Source of the DNA: Caldilineaceae bacterium
Lineage (GTDB): Bacteria > Chloroflexota > Anaerolineae > Caldilineales > Caldilineaceae
NCBI GenBank assembly: GCA_012032975.1
Contig: JAAUPU010000038.1
Span: forward strand, 1-10,218
Direction of reading: 5' to 3'
DNA: 10,218 nucleotides
Shown: piece by piece, positions 1-7,401 of the stretch
Numbering within the stretch: the first letter of the stretch is position 1
How the letters are laid out: every line of letters begins with the position of its first letter
Program-made: the position numbers and the translations under genes
The notes under the pieces: generated by a model
Told to the model about the DNA's origin: nothing
Databases searched by the model: none
What the model saw: only the letters and a program-made list of their open reading frames with translations

Positions 1-483
1 GTGGGTGCGCTCAGCGTCGCCGCGGCCGCAGGTGTGATCGCCAGCCGCGTGCCGGTGCATAGCGCGCTCTTCCTGCTGGTCAACTTCGCCACGCTGGCCG
101 TGCTCTACATCACGTTGGATGCCCAGTTTCTGGCCGCGGTCCAGGTGATCGTCTACGCCGGCGGCATCGTCATCTTGATCCTCTTTGTGATCATGCTGAT
201 CGGCAGCGATCGCTTGGGTGAAGAGACGGAGCGCCAGCCGTGGGCGCCGTTGATCGGCATATTATTTGGCATGGTCCTGCTGGTCAGCATGGCCTTTGCC
301 CTCTTTCCAAGCTATGCTGGCGAAGACGCCGGTGCGGCGTCGTTGGCAGGCGGTGGGCCAGCGCTGGTTGGGATGGCGCTTTTCACCCGCTATATCCTGC
401 CTTTTCAGATGGCCGGTGTGTTGCTGCTGGTCGGTCTGATCGGCGCCCTGTTGCTGGCGCGACACCCGAAGCAGCAGAGCTGA
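1..483 (+). CDS. nuoJ: NADH-quinone oxidoreductase subunit J (5' partial)
   Basis: NuoJ is a small membrane-arm subunit of proton-pumping complex I; its helices form part of the quinone/proton coupling region between the peripheral arm and the antiporter-like subunits. The visible 160 codons contain the family hallmark segment around residues 18-62: PVHSALFLLVNFATLAVLY, then AQFLAAVQVIVYAGGIVIL and LFVIMLIG. These are hydrophobic helices, and two more follow (about residues 80-103 and 128-153). The reading frame is open at base 1. The GTG there is probably an internal valine, because family members have roughly ten more N-terminal residues before this point, so the true start lies upstream. 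The gene ends at TGA 481-483. It is followed 72 bp later by nuoK, the usual nuo operon order. Identity is confident; only the N-terminus is missing. Confidence 0.93.
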   Translation: MGALSVAAAAGVIASRVPVHSALFLLVNFATLAVLYITLDAQFLAAVQVIVYAGGIVILILFVIMLIGSDRLGEETERQPWAPLIGILFGMVLLVSMAFALFPSYAGEDAGAASLAGGGPALVGMALFTRYILPFQMAGVLLLVGLIGALLLARHPKQQS

Positions 484-508
484 CAACCTGGCCCAATCTG
501 CGGCCTAC

Positions 509-530
509 TTTGCGACCCATTTGCGACCGA
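509..530. repeat. 11-bp tandem duplication in the nuoJ-nuoK gap
   Basis: TTTGCGACCCA at 509-519 is followed directly by TTTGCGACCGA at 520-530, identical in 10 of 11 positions. It lies in the 72-bp non-coding gap, upstream of the nuoK ribosome binding site. It looks like a simple slippage duplication; no function is evident. Confidence 0.7.
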
Positions 531-555
531 GTCAACCGGACACGAGGAGACCATT

Positions 556-858
556 GTGGTTCCCACCAGCTATTATCTTGTACTGAGCGCCCTGATCTTT
601 GTGATCGGCGCGGTCGGCGTCCTTACCCGACGCAATGCCCTGATCATCTTCATGTGCGTCGAACTGATGCTCAACAGCGTGAATTTGACATTGATCGCGG
701 CCAGTCGTCAGTGGGGCAATCTGAATGGCCAGATATTTGTCTTTATGATCATGGCCGTCGCTGCCGCTGAAGTAGCGGTTGGGTTGGCGATTTTGATCGC
801 ACACAATCGTCACTCCAAGACGACGGATATCGATGAAATGAATCTGCTGAAATGGTAA
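556..858 (+). CDS. nuoK: NADH-quinone oxidoreductase subunit K
   Basis: NuoK (MrpC-like) is a three-helix membrane subunit of complex I with conserved membrane glutamates in the proton pathway. The 100-residue product has the usual family length. It shows three hydrophobic segments (about residues 5-20, 28-50 and 60-84). The conserved sequence CVELMLNSVNLTLIA around residues 34-48 carries one buried Glu, and the segment MIMAVAAAEVAVGLAI carries the second. The GTG start at 556 was chosen because GAGGAG (544-549) sits six bases upstream and the protein then begins exactly as NuoK proteins do, just before helix 1. A 16-bp gap separates its stop from nuoL, consistent with co-transcription and translational coupling. 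Confidence 0.95.
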   Translation: MVPTSYYLVLSALIFVIGAVGVLTRRNALIIFMCVELMLNSVNLTLIAASRQWGNLNGQIFVFMIMAVAAAEVAVGLAILIAHNRHSKTTDIDEMNLLKW

Positions 859-874
859 GCGCGAGGGACCGTTC

Positions 875-2771
875 ATGTTCGATTTAGCCTGGCTCCTATT
901 TGCGTTTCCGGCCGCTGGCGCGCTGATCAATCTGCTGATTGGCCACAAGCTGGGCAAACGCGCCATCGGCGTGATCGCTTCGGGCGCGGTGCTGCTCTCG
1001 TTCGCGGTCACCGTCTGGCTCTTTGTCACGATGTTGGGGTTGCCCGAGCACGACCGGGTGATCACCGTGCATCTGTGGGACTGGATCAACATCGGCGCGT
1101 TCAGAGTGCCAGCCGCGCTGCTGATCGACCCGTTGAGCATCACCATGTGTCTGATCGTCACCGGCGTGGGCGCGCTGATCCACATCTATTCCATCAGCTA
1201 TATGGCCGACGATGAACGCTTTCAGCGCTTCTTTATCTACCTGAACTTCTTCATCTTCGCCATGCTCATCCTCGTGCTGAGCAACAATTTTGTCGGCATG
1301 TTCGTGGGCTGGGAGGGCGTCGGACTCGCTTCCTATCTGCTGATCGGCTTCTGGTTCGACCGCAGCGACGAAAGCTATGGCTCCTACGCGGACGCGGGCA
1401 AGAAGGCCTTCCTGGTCAACCGGGTCGGCGATTTTGGCGTCATCTTGGCGATGCTGGTCATTTGGACCACTTTGGGCAGCCTCACTTTCCTGGAAGTCTT
1501 CGACGCCGCGGAGCATTCGCTGGCGGTGGGCACGGCCAACGTGATCTGTCTGCTGCTGCTTCTCGGCGCCACCGGCAAGAGCGCACAGATACCGCTCTTT
1601 GTCTGGCTTCCTGACGCCATGGCCGGCCCAACGCCGGTCTCGGCGCTGATCCACGCTGCGACGATGGTCACCGCTGGCGTCTACCTGATCGCCCGCACCC
1701 ACGCGCTCTGGCACATCGCCGGAAATGCGTCGCTGATCGCCGCCTGGATCGGTGGCTTGACCGCACTCTTTGCGGCCAGCATTGCGTTGGTGCAGGTGGA
1801 CTTGAAAAAGATCCTGGCCTACTCGACCGTCTCCCAACTAGGCTACATGATCATGGGGGTTGGCGTGGGCGCGTATGGGGCCTCGATATTTCTTCTGACG
1901 ACCCATGCGTTCTTCAAGGCGCTGCTTTTCCTTGCGGCGGGCAGCGTCATGCACGGGCTGCATGGCGAGCTGGACATCCGCAAGATGGGTGGGCTGCGTC
2001 ACAAAATGCCCACCACCTATCGAACCTATCTGATCGGCGCGGCTGCCTTGGCAGGGATTCCGCTCCTGGCCGGCTTCTTCGCCAAGGATGCCGTACTGCT
2101 GGGCACGCTCGCCAAGAACCCCGCGCTCTACGTGGTAGGATTGACCACCGCGTTGCTGACGGCCTTCTACAGTTTCCGCTCGGTCTTCGTGCCATTTCTT
2201 GGCGCGCCGCGTGACCAGCATCTCTACGATCACGCCCACGAAAGCCCGCGCCTGATGACCGTCCCACTCTGGATCCTTGCGTTCCTGTCGATCTTCGGCG
2301 GGCTGTTGAACCTTCCATTTGTCCTGAGCTTGGAGACCTGGCTGGAACCGGCAATTGGGCACCACGCGGCGCCCTCGCTCACGCTGGAATTGACCGCGAT
2401 TACGCTGAGCGTGATTGTCGCCATCTTCGGTTTGATCATGGCCGTCGCCCGCTACCTGACCAAGGAGTCCTGGGTCACACGCATGGCAAATGGCTTCAAC
2501 TTCCTGCTTCCCGCGCTGGACCGCAAGTGGTATGTGGATGATTTCTACAACCGGTGGATCGTCCAGCCGCTGTGGGTGGTGGCCGGCTGGCTGGCGCGCC
2601 GTCTTCGACCGCAAGGTGGTCGATGGCGTGGTCAACGGTGTGGGCCAGGTGAGTCTGGGCCTGGGCGAGCGCGCGCGCCACCTGCAAAATGGCCTGGTGC
2701 CAACCTATGCACTGAGCATCTTCATCGGCGTGACGTTGCTCGTGGTCTATTTCATCTTTGCGACTCTCTGA
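875..2771 (+). CDS. nuoL: NADH-quinone oxidoreductase subunit L, with one frameshift near 2596
   Basis: NuoL is the distal antiporter-like, proton-pumping subunit of complex I. The ATG at 875 is preceded by GAGGGA with about seven bases spacing. The first frame gives the canonical core: GWEGVGLASYLLIGFW with the key membrane Glu at residue 147, FLVNRVGDFG, and GATGKSAQIPLFVWLPDAM with the key Lys at 235. It continues with GPTPVSALIHAATMVTAGV, then DLKKILAYSTVSQLGYM and GFFAKDAVL. Around 2594-2601 the conserved sequence leaves this frame. The next forward frame continues as VFDRKVVDGVVNGVGQ and ends in a hydrophobic helix at TGA 2769-2771. One surplus C in gcgcgccgtc, or loss of one GC from a GC repeat, restores a single protein of about 631 residues, normal for NuoL including the lateral helix and last membrane segment. 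The uncorrected first frame runs to 2803 with an unrelated tail. Sequencing error is more likely than a true mutation. Confidence 0.92.
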
Positions 2772-2859
2772 ATCTGTCGGATGGAAGCCGAGCCAACGCT
2801 TGAGATTGGTCAACCCGCTCCATGTGGGCGAAGACTTGAAACAGTAGGATAGACGCGCT

Positions 2860-4365
2860 ATGTCTTTTTCCATCCCATACTTGCTGACGATCATCACCTT
2901 CCTGCCCTTGCTGGGGGCGTTGGTGCTTCTGTTGATTGGCAGCGATGGTGTCAAACGCACCATCGCACTGGTGACATCACTGCTTACCTTTCTGATAAGT
3001 CTGATGCTTTTGGTCAACTGGCAGGATGCCTACGCCGGGATGCAGTTTGAAGAGATGTCCGTCTGGATTCCCCAATTTGACGTCTATTACCACTTGGGCG
3101 TGGACGGAATCAGCCTCTTCCTGGTCCTCTTGACCACACTGCTGATGCCAATCGTGATCGTATTCAGCAACATGTACGTGACCGATAAGATTGGCATGTA
3201 CCTCGCGCTGATGTTGGCGCTTGAGACAGCCATGATCGGCGTCTTTGTGGCGCTCGACCTGTTGCTCTTCTTCGTCTTCTTCGAGTTCAGCCTGATCCCG
3301 ATGTACTTCCTCATCGGGCGCTGGGGTGGACAGAACCGAGTCTATGCGGCGCTCAAGTTCTTTCTCTACACCTTCGCCGGTTCTGCGTTGATGTTGGTGG
3401 CGATCTTGGCCGTCTATTACGCATCGGGCACGCTGGACATTGAAGAGTTGCTGACCACCGATCTGTCGGAGTCGGTCCAACTTTGGGCGCTGGTGCTCAT
3501 GTCGCTGGCCTTTGCGCTGGCCTTCTCGATCAAGGTGCCACTCTTCCCCTTTCACACCTGGCTGCCAGATGCCCACGTGCAGGCACCAACTGCGGCTTCG
3601 GTGCTGTTGGCCGCAGTGCTGCTCAAGATGGGCGCCTATGGCTACGTGCGCATCTTCCTGCCCATCTTCCCCACTGCGGCTGAGCTGGCCGCGCCGTGGT
3701 TGGCTGGGTTGGCGGTGATCAGCATCCTCTACGGCGGGATGGTGGCGCTGGCGCAGAAGGATGTGAAGTCGCTGGTGGCGTACAGCTCTGTCGCCCATCT
3801 TGGCTTTGTGATGTTGGGCCTGGTCGCCTGGAACTTGCAGGGCGTCAGCGGGGCCGTCCTCCAGATGGTCAACCACGGGCTGAGCACGGGTGCGCTCTTC
3901 CTCATTGTCGGCATGTTGTATGAGCGACGCCACACGCGCATGCTCGACGACTTTGGCGGGCTGTGGAAGAGTGTGCCGATCCTGTGCGGATTTTTCCTGG
4001 TTGTGGCCATGAGCAGCGCCGGTCTGCCGGGTTTGAATGGCTTCGTCGGCGAGTTCTCGATCCTGCTCGGTGCGTATCTTTATGAGCCGGTCTTTGCTGT
4101 ACTCGCCGCGTTGGGCGTCATTCTGGCAGCGTGGTATTTGCTGACCGCCTTCCGCAAGATCGCGCAGGGACCGATCACCCGCCCCGAAAACGAAGCCGCC
4201 AATCTGCCCGATCTAAAAGGAAGAGAGATCGCCATCCTGTTGCCGTTGGTCCTTCTCTTCTTCATCATCGGGCTATTTCCCAATCTCTTTCTGGACAAGA
4301 TCAACCCTTCGGTGCAGGCAATGCTTGACGAACAACCGGCAATTGTGATGGAGGTCGAGCGATAG
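2860..4365 (+). CDS. nuoM: NADH-quinone oxidoreductase subunit M
   Basis: NuoM is the middle antiporter-like, proton-pumping subunit of complex I. The 501-residue product is full length and in one frame. It shows the Proton_antipo_M family features: FFEFSLIPMYFLIGRWGG with the conserved membrane Glu at residue 142, and SIKVPLFPFHTWLPDAHVQ with the conserved Lys at 225. These are followed by APTAASVLLAAVLLKMGAYG, then KDVKSLVAYSSVAHLGFV, VNHGLSTGALFLIVGMLYER and GLPGLNGFVGEF. Some fourteen hydrophobic helices are evident by inspection. ATG 2860 follows a weak AGGA (2846-2849) about ten bases upstream. The 88-bp gap from nuoL holds no obvious signal, and nuoN begins two bases after the stop, which argues for coupled translation. 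Confidence 0.96.
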   Translation: MSFSIPYLLTIITFLPLLGALVLLLIGSDGVKRTIALVTSLLTFLISLMLLVNWQDAYAGMQFEEMSVWIPQFDVYYHLGVDGISLFLVLLTTLLMPIVIVFSNMYVTDKIGMYLALMLALETAMIGVFVALDLLLFFVFFEFSLIPMYFLIGRWGGQNRVYAALKFFLYTFAGSALMLVAILAVYYASGTLDIEELLTTDLSESVQLWALVLMSLAFALAFSIKVPLFPFHTWLPDAHVQAPTAASVLLAAVLLKMGAYGYVRIFLPIFPTAAELAAPWLAGLAVISILYGGMVALAQKDVKSLVAYSSVAHLGFVMLGLVAWNLQGVSGAVLQMVNHGLSTGALFLIVGMLYERRHTRMLDDFGGLWKSVPILCGFFLVVAMSSAGLPGLNGFVGEFSILLGAYLYEPVFAVLAALGVILAAWYLLTAFRKIAQGPITRPENEAANLPDLKGREIAILLPLVLLFFIIGLFPNLFLDKINPSVQAMLDEQPAIVMEVER

Positions 4366-4367
4366 TC

Positions 4368-5826
4368 ATGGCCGATTTGAATCTGTATGCGCTGTTGCCA
4401 AACGCTCATTCTGGATGTTGGACGGCGCTGGCGGTAATGGTCGCCGATATGTTCAACCGTCGAGAGGGTTCGCCGGTCGCGCGCGTCATTCCGTGGCTGG
4501 CCCTGGTCGGCGTGGTCGCAAGCGGCGCATCGGCGGCCTGGCTTTGGACGCAACCAGCGGCCGATTTTCAGGATGCAGCCACCTCCGACCACTTTGCATT
4601 GGCAGTCGCCTTCATCGTGTTGGTGGCCACGGCGTTCGCCATCTTGCTCAGCGTCGGCTACATCCCCAAGATCAACAAGCAGATCGGCGAGTTCTATACC
4701 CTACTCCTGCTCTGTGCGGCCGGCATGACCATGATGGGCAGTGCCATCGACCTGATCGTGGTCTTCCTGGCGCTGGAAATCTTCTCGCTGGCGCTCTACA
4801 TCCTCTGCGGCCTCAACCGGGAAAGCCCGCGCAGCGGCGAAGCCAGCATGAAATATTTCCTGCTCGGTGCGTTCGCCAGCACCTTCTTCGTCTACGGCGC
4901 CGCGCTGATCTATGGCGCAGCCGGCAGCACCCAATACGACGCCATCGCCGGTATGATTACCACGGGTCAGGCCGACATGAGTCTGCTCTATATCGGGTTG
5001 GCCCTGCTGATCGCCGGCTTTGGCTTCAAGATCAGCATGGTCCCCTTCCACATGTGGACGCCCGATGTCTACCAAGGAGCCCCCACGCCGGTGACTGCCT
5101 TCATGAGCGTCGGCACCAAGGTTGCGAGCTTTGCCGCGTTCATGCGCATCCTGATGATCGCGTTGCCCGCATCGCAGGAAGGTCTGGGGATCGGTGTTGG
5201 CGGTCCTGGCCGTGTTGACCATGACATTCGGCAACCTGGCCGCACTGCGCCAGACCAGTCTAAAACGCATGTTGGCCTATTCGAGCATCGCCCACGCTGG
5301 CTATCTGCTGGTGGCGCTGACACCCGGCACCATCGCTGGCGTCAACGCGGCGCTCTTCTATCTCTTCTCATATGCCTTCATGAATATCGGCGCCTTCGCC
5401 ATCGTGATTGCTCTGGAGCGGGCGGGCGAGGAAGACGCGCTTCAGAACCGCGCGGCGGGTCTTGCCGACCGCTGGCCGGTTATGGCCGCGGCCATGGCGC
5501 TCTTCATGTTCAGTCTCAGTGGGATGCCGCCGTTGGCCGGTTTCTTCGGCAAGCTGCTGGTCTTTGGCGTGGCCATCGACAGTGGATGGGTTTGGCTGGC
5601 GGCCATTGGCATGCTCAACGCGGTGATCGGCGCCTACTACTATCTGCGCGTGATCGTCGCCATGTATTTCGAGCAGCCCGGGGAAACGACCGTCACCAAA
5701 CATCGCATGTGGGGCGCGCTGAATTTCGGCCTGGTGGTTGCGGCAATTTTCACCGTCGCGATCGGACTCTATCCCACCATCTGGACCACCCTCTTCGAGA
5801 CTGGTTTGACCGGCATCGGCGGGTGA
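4368..5826 (+). CDS. nuoN: NADH-quinone oxidoreductase subunit N, with three small frame disruptions
   Basis: NuoN is the third antiporter-like, proton-pumping subunit of complex I. ATG 4368 lies two bases after the nuoM stop, with GGAG at 4350-4353. The core is typical: LALEIFSLALYILCGLNRE with the key Glu at residue 137, then FGFKISMVPFHMWTPDVYQG with the key Lys at 221, then APTPVTAFMSVGTKVASFAAF. Near 5181 the frame is lost. The next forward frame supplies VLAVLTMTFGNLAALRQ, KRMLAYSSIAHAGYLLV and GMPPLAGFFGKL, ending at TGA 5824-5826. Removing one G from gaaggtc joins them into about 485 residues, the normal NuoN length. Bases 4402-4422 also read TLILDVG in the +1 frame, which fits NuoN far better than the in-frame residues NAHSGCW, implying a compensating pair of indels. 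This is the last gene before a strong terminator. Confidence 0.9.
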
Positions 5827-5859
5827 CCTCTCATCAGCCAGCTTTACAGACCGATTTTC

Positions 5860-5893
5860 AAAAGGTCGCTGCAAGAATGCAGCGACCTTTTTT
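5860..5893 (+). terminator. Intrinsic terminator of the nuo operon
   Basis: A perfect 10-bp GC-rich stem, GGTCGCTGCA (5864-5873) with TGCAGCGACC (5878-5887), closes a four-base AGAA loop and runs into six Ts (5888-5893). Four As (5860-5863) before the stem can pair with the first Ts, so it might also work in the reverse direction. It starts 34 bases after the nuoN stop and marks the operon end. Confidence 0.95.
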
Positions 5894-5895
5894 CG

Positions 5896-5926
5896 TTCAC
5901 CTCACAGGCTACGCCTATGCTAGAAT
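5896..5926 (+). promoter_or_regulatory. Candidate extended -10 promoter for the MFS gene
   Basis: TGC followed by TAGAAT (5918-5926) matches an extended -10 element (TGn plus five of six bases of TATAAT). A weak -35 candidate TTCACC (5896-5901) lies 19 bases upstream, a poor spacing, so the extended -10 would carry most of the activity. It sits just past the nuo terminator and about 48 bases before the transporter start, where a new promoter is needed. Judged by eye only. Confidence 0.45.
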
Positions 5927-5974
5927 TGGGAATGCGCTCGTCTGCTCCCGCTATAGACAGGTAAATCCATCCTC

Positions 5975-7174
5975 ATGAATCCAAAACGACTTTCGGCGAT
6001 CTCCATCGGTCACTTTGCCATCGACATTCTCAACTCGTCGATCGCGATGATCCTCGCCAGCCTCGCTGGCCAGTTCGACCTGAGCTACAGTCAGGTCGGC
6101 TTCGCCGTCATGATCTACACTTTTGCCGGCGCGCTCAGCCAGCCGCTCTTTGGCCTTCTGGCGGATCGGCTGCGCGGGCGTTGGCTGGGCGCGGCAGGAT
6201 TGCTTTGGGTCATGTTCTTCTACGCGCTGATCCCCTTTGCGCCCAACTATGCAACCCTGGTTGTTCTGCTGACCGTGGGTGCGTTTGGCAGCGGTGCGTT
6301 CCACCCGGTGGGCATGGTGAATGCCGCGGACGCTGGCGGTCACAGGCCGGCCACTGCGACCTCGATCTTCTTCCTCTTCGGCCAGACTGGGCTTGCGCTT
6401 GGCCCCACTATCTCGGGGATCATCCTGCAAAGAATGGGATTGGCGGGGCTTCCCTACCTCGCCCTGGCCATGACGCCTGCCGTCGTGATGATGCTCGTCT
6501 ATCTGCGCGAACCAGTCCACTATGACGCGACCGCGCCCTCTGCCGGAGCAAGCGGAGAAACGCAGAAAAGCAGCAACCGTGCAGCAGGCTGGACGATTGC
6601 CATCGCATTCACGCTGCTCATCCTGCTGCGCTCCACCACCTTGCAGAGCTATATGATCCTGCTGCCCCAATACTTCAACGGCTTGGGCTATTCGCCAGCC
6701 ACCTATGGCGTCATGGTCAGCGTCTTTACCTTTGCCGGCGCGCTGGGCACCTTCTCCGGCGGCTACTTTGGCGACCGAACCAACCGACGCCATCTGATCT
6801 TCTGGGCGATGTTGGTCAGCGTGCCCTTCTCCCTTCTGCTGCTGCGCACCAGCGGCCTCGCGTACTTTGTGACCGCCTCTCTCTCCGGCGCGCTGCTCAG
6901 CATCCCGCACAGCATCCTGATCGTGATGGCGCAACGGTTCTTGCCCGCCCGCCGCGGCATGATCGGTGGCGCGGTGTTGGGCTTCATGTTCGCCAGCGGC
7001 GCGGTCGGCACCTGGCTGGCCAGTTGGGCCGCCGACTATATCGGGCTGGGCACAGTGCTGTCGATCCTGGCCTTCGTCCCCATCGGCGCCGGCATCTGTG
7101 CGCTTTTCTTGCCCTCGACGCGCCAGGTTTCGCCGATGACCCAATCCACCCCAGCCCAAGCCGCGGCCGACTAA
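5975..7174 (+). CDS. MFS transporter, Fsr (fosmidomycin-resistance-like) type
   Basis: This is a 399-residue inner-membrane transporter with about twelve hydrophobic helices in two halves, joined by a hydrophilic linker around residues 178-206 (rich in Ser, Ala, Gly, Lys). It resembles the Fsr subfamily: an early ISIGHFAIDILNSSIAMIL helix with conserved His-Phe and Asp, then a QPLFGLLADRLRGRWL motif between helices 2 and 3. A GSGAFHPVG motif follows, with Phe-His-Pro at residues 109-111, then FGQTGLALGPT. Members of this group export fosmidomycin or other small compounds, but the substrate cannot be read from sequence and no resistance claim is made. ATG 5975 has only a weak upstream CAGG (5958-5961). 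The gene stands alone between the nuo terminator and the suf promoter, and no partner gene is adjacent. A general sugar or drug MFS exporter is the alternative. Confidence 0.85.
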   Translation: MNPKRLSAISIGHFAIDILNSSIAMILASLAGQFDLSYSQVGFAVMIYTFAGALSQPLFGLLADRLRGRWLGAAGLLWVMFFYALIPFAPNYATLVVLLTVGAFGSGAFHPVGMVNAADAGGHRPATATSIFFLFGQTGLALGPTISGIILQRMGLAGLPYLALAMTPAVVMMLVYLREPVHYDATAPSAGASGETQKSSNRAAGWTIAIAFTLLILLRSTTLQSYMILLPQYFNGLGYSPATYGVMVSVFTFAGALGTFSGGYFGDRTNRRHLIFWAMLVSVPFSLLLLRTSGLAYFVTASLSGALLSIPHSILIVMAQRFLPARRGMIGGAVLGFMFASGAVGTWLASWAADYIGLGTVLSILAFVPIGAGICALFLPSTRQVSPMTQSTPAQAAAD

Positions 7175-7175
7175 A

Positions 7176-7201
7176 GCGAGAACGCACCTCGGTTCACTCG
7201 C
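7176..7201 (+). other. Imperfect hairpin just after the MFS stop codon
   Basis: GCGAGAAC (7176-7183) can pair with GTTC (7192-7195) and TCGC (7198-7201), with a two-base bulge (AC) and an eight-base loop. No T run follows, so it is not a convincing intrinsic terminator. It may be a 3'-end stabilising hairpin or chance. No better terminator is visible between the transporter and the sufR promoter. Confidence 0.3.
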
Positions 7202-7278
7202 ACCGCCAATGTGACTTCTGCTACTTCCAAATCATGACGAGCCTGCAAGCGCATTCGCAACAATTAAAACATATTTAT

Positions 7279-7308
7279 TTGACTAAAGTGCATCAATCGT
7301 GGTATCCT
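7279..7308 (+). promoter_or_regulatory. Candidate sigma-70-type promoter of sufR and the suf operon
   Basis: TTGACT (7279-7284, five of six to the -35 consensus) is followed by an 18-base spacer and TATCCT (7303-7308, four of six to the -10 consensus). An A/T-rich tract (about 7258-7280) lies directly upstream, resembling an UP element in an otherwise GC-rich sequence. Transcription would start near 7315 and leave a leader of roughly 85 bases before sufR. The 7175-7401 gap contains no other gene I can support. Confidence 0.6.
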
Positions 7309-7338
7309 TGCGGCTGTGAAAAGGATCACGATTTCGTG
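7295..7338. promoter_or_regulatory. Candidate operator dyads over the sufR promoter
   Basis: Two overlapping symmetric elements are visible. The left arm AATCGTG (7295-7301), bulge GT, ATCCTT (7304-7309) is complementary to the right arm AAGGATCACGATT (7321-7333) across an 11-base centre. The right arm also starts a compact palindrome, CACGA-TT-TCGTG (7327-7338). The dyad covers the -10 element and presumed start site, the usual place for a repressor site. SufR proteins are known autorepressors in cyanobacteria, so SufR binding here is the natural inference, but the cyanobacterial CAAC-N6-GTTG type site is not seen. Confidence 0.45.
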
Positions 7339-7389
7339 TGGGAGCGGTTGTTGGCTGGATGCTGTCTCGACAAACAGACGGCGATGGAT

Positions 7390-7393
7390 GGAG
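7390..7393 (+). promoter_or_regulatory. Ribosome binding site that decides the sufR start
   Basis: GGAG lies eight bases before ATG 7402. Although the frame is open for 378 bases upstream, with other in-frame ATGs at 7234 and 7384, only 7402 has a good Shine-Dalgarno at proper spacing. It also begins just before the helix-turn-helix domain. Confidence 0.75.
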
Positions 7394-7401
7394 AAAAGCT
7401 C

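Noticed and set aside
1..3. GTG at base 1 as the nuoJ start
   Set aside because: NuoJ proteins begin about ten residues earlier and no ribosome binding site can be seen; the gene is simply cut by the window edge.
896..3933. Long minus-strand open frames opposite nuoL and nuoM (for example 896-1837, 1838-2635, 2977-3933)
   Set aside because: Their products are rich in Gln, His, Asp and Arg with no recognisable domain, as expected from the complement of hydrophobic membrane-protein codons. The + strand genes are unmistakable.
4415..5218. A 267-codon + strand open frame overlapping nuoN
   Set aside because: It is Arg/His-rich with no membrane helices, and lies in a third frame that matches neither half of the conserved NuoN sequence.
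5951..7159. A 402-codon minus-strand open frame opposite the MFS gene
   Set aside because: It mirrors the transporter almost end to end, has low-complexity hydrophilic composition and no family resemblance; it is a shadow of codon bias.
7259..7350. Cyanobacterial-type SufR operator (CAAC-N6-GTTG) near the sufR promoter
   Set aside because: CAAC occurs at about 7259 and GTTG near 7347, but they are nowhere near six bases apart.
7175..7401. tRNA, small RNA, riboswitch or CRISPR content in the only gene-free gap of notable size
   Set aside because: No cloverleaf, repeated spacer pattern or known riboswitch core was recognised; promoter and operator elements account for the visible structure.
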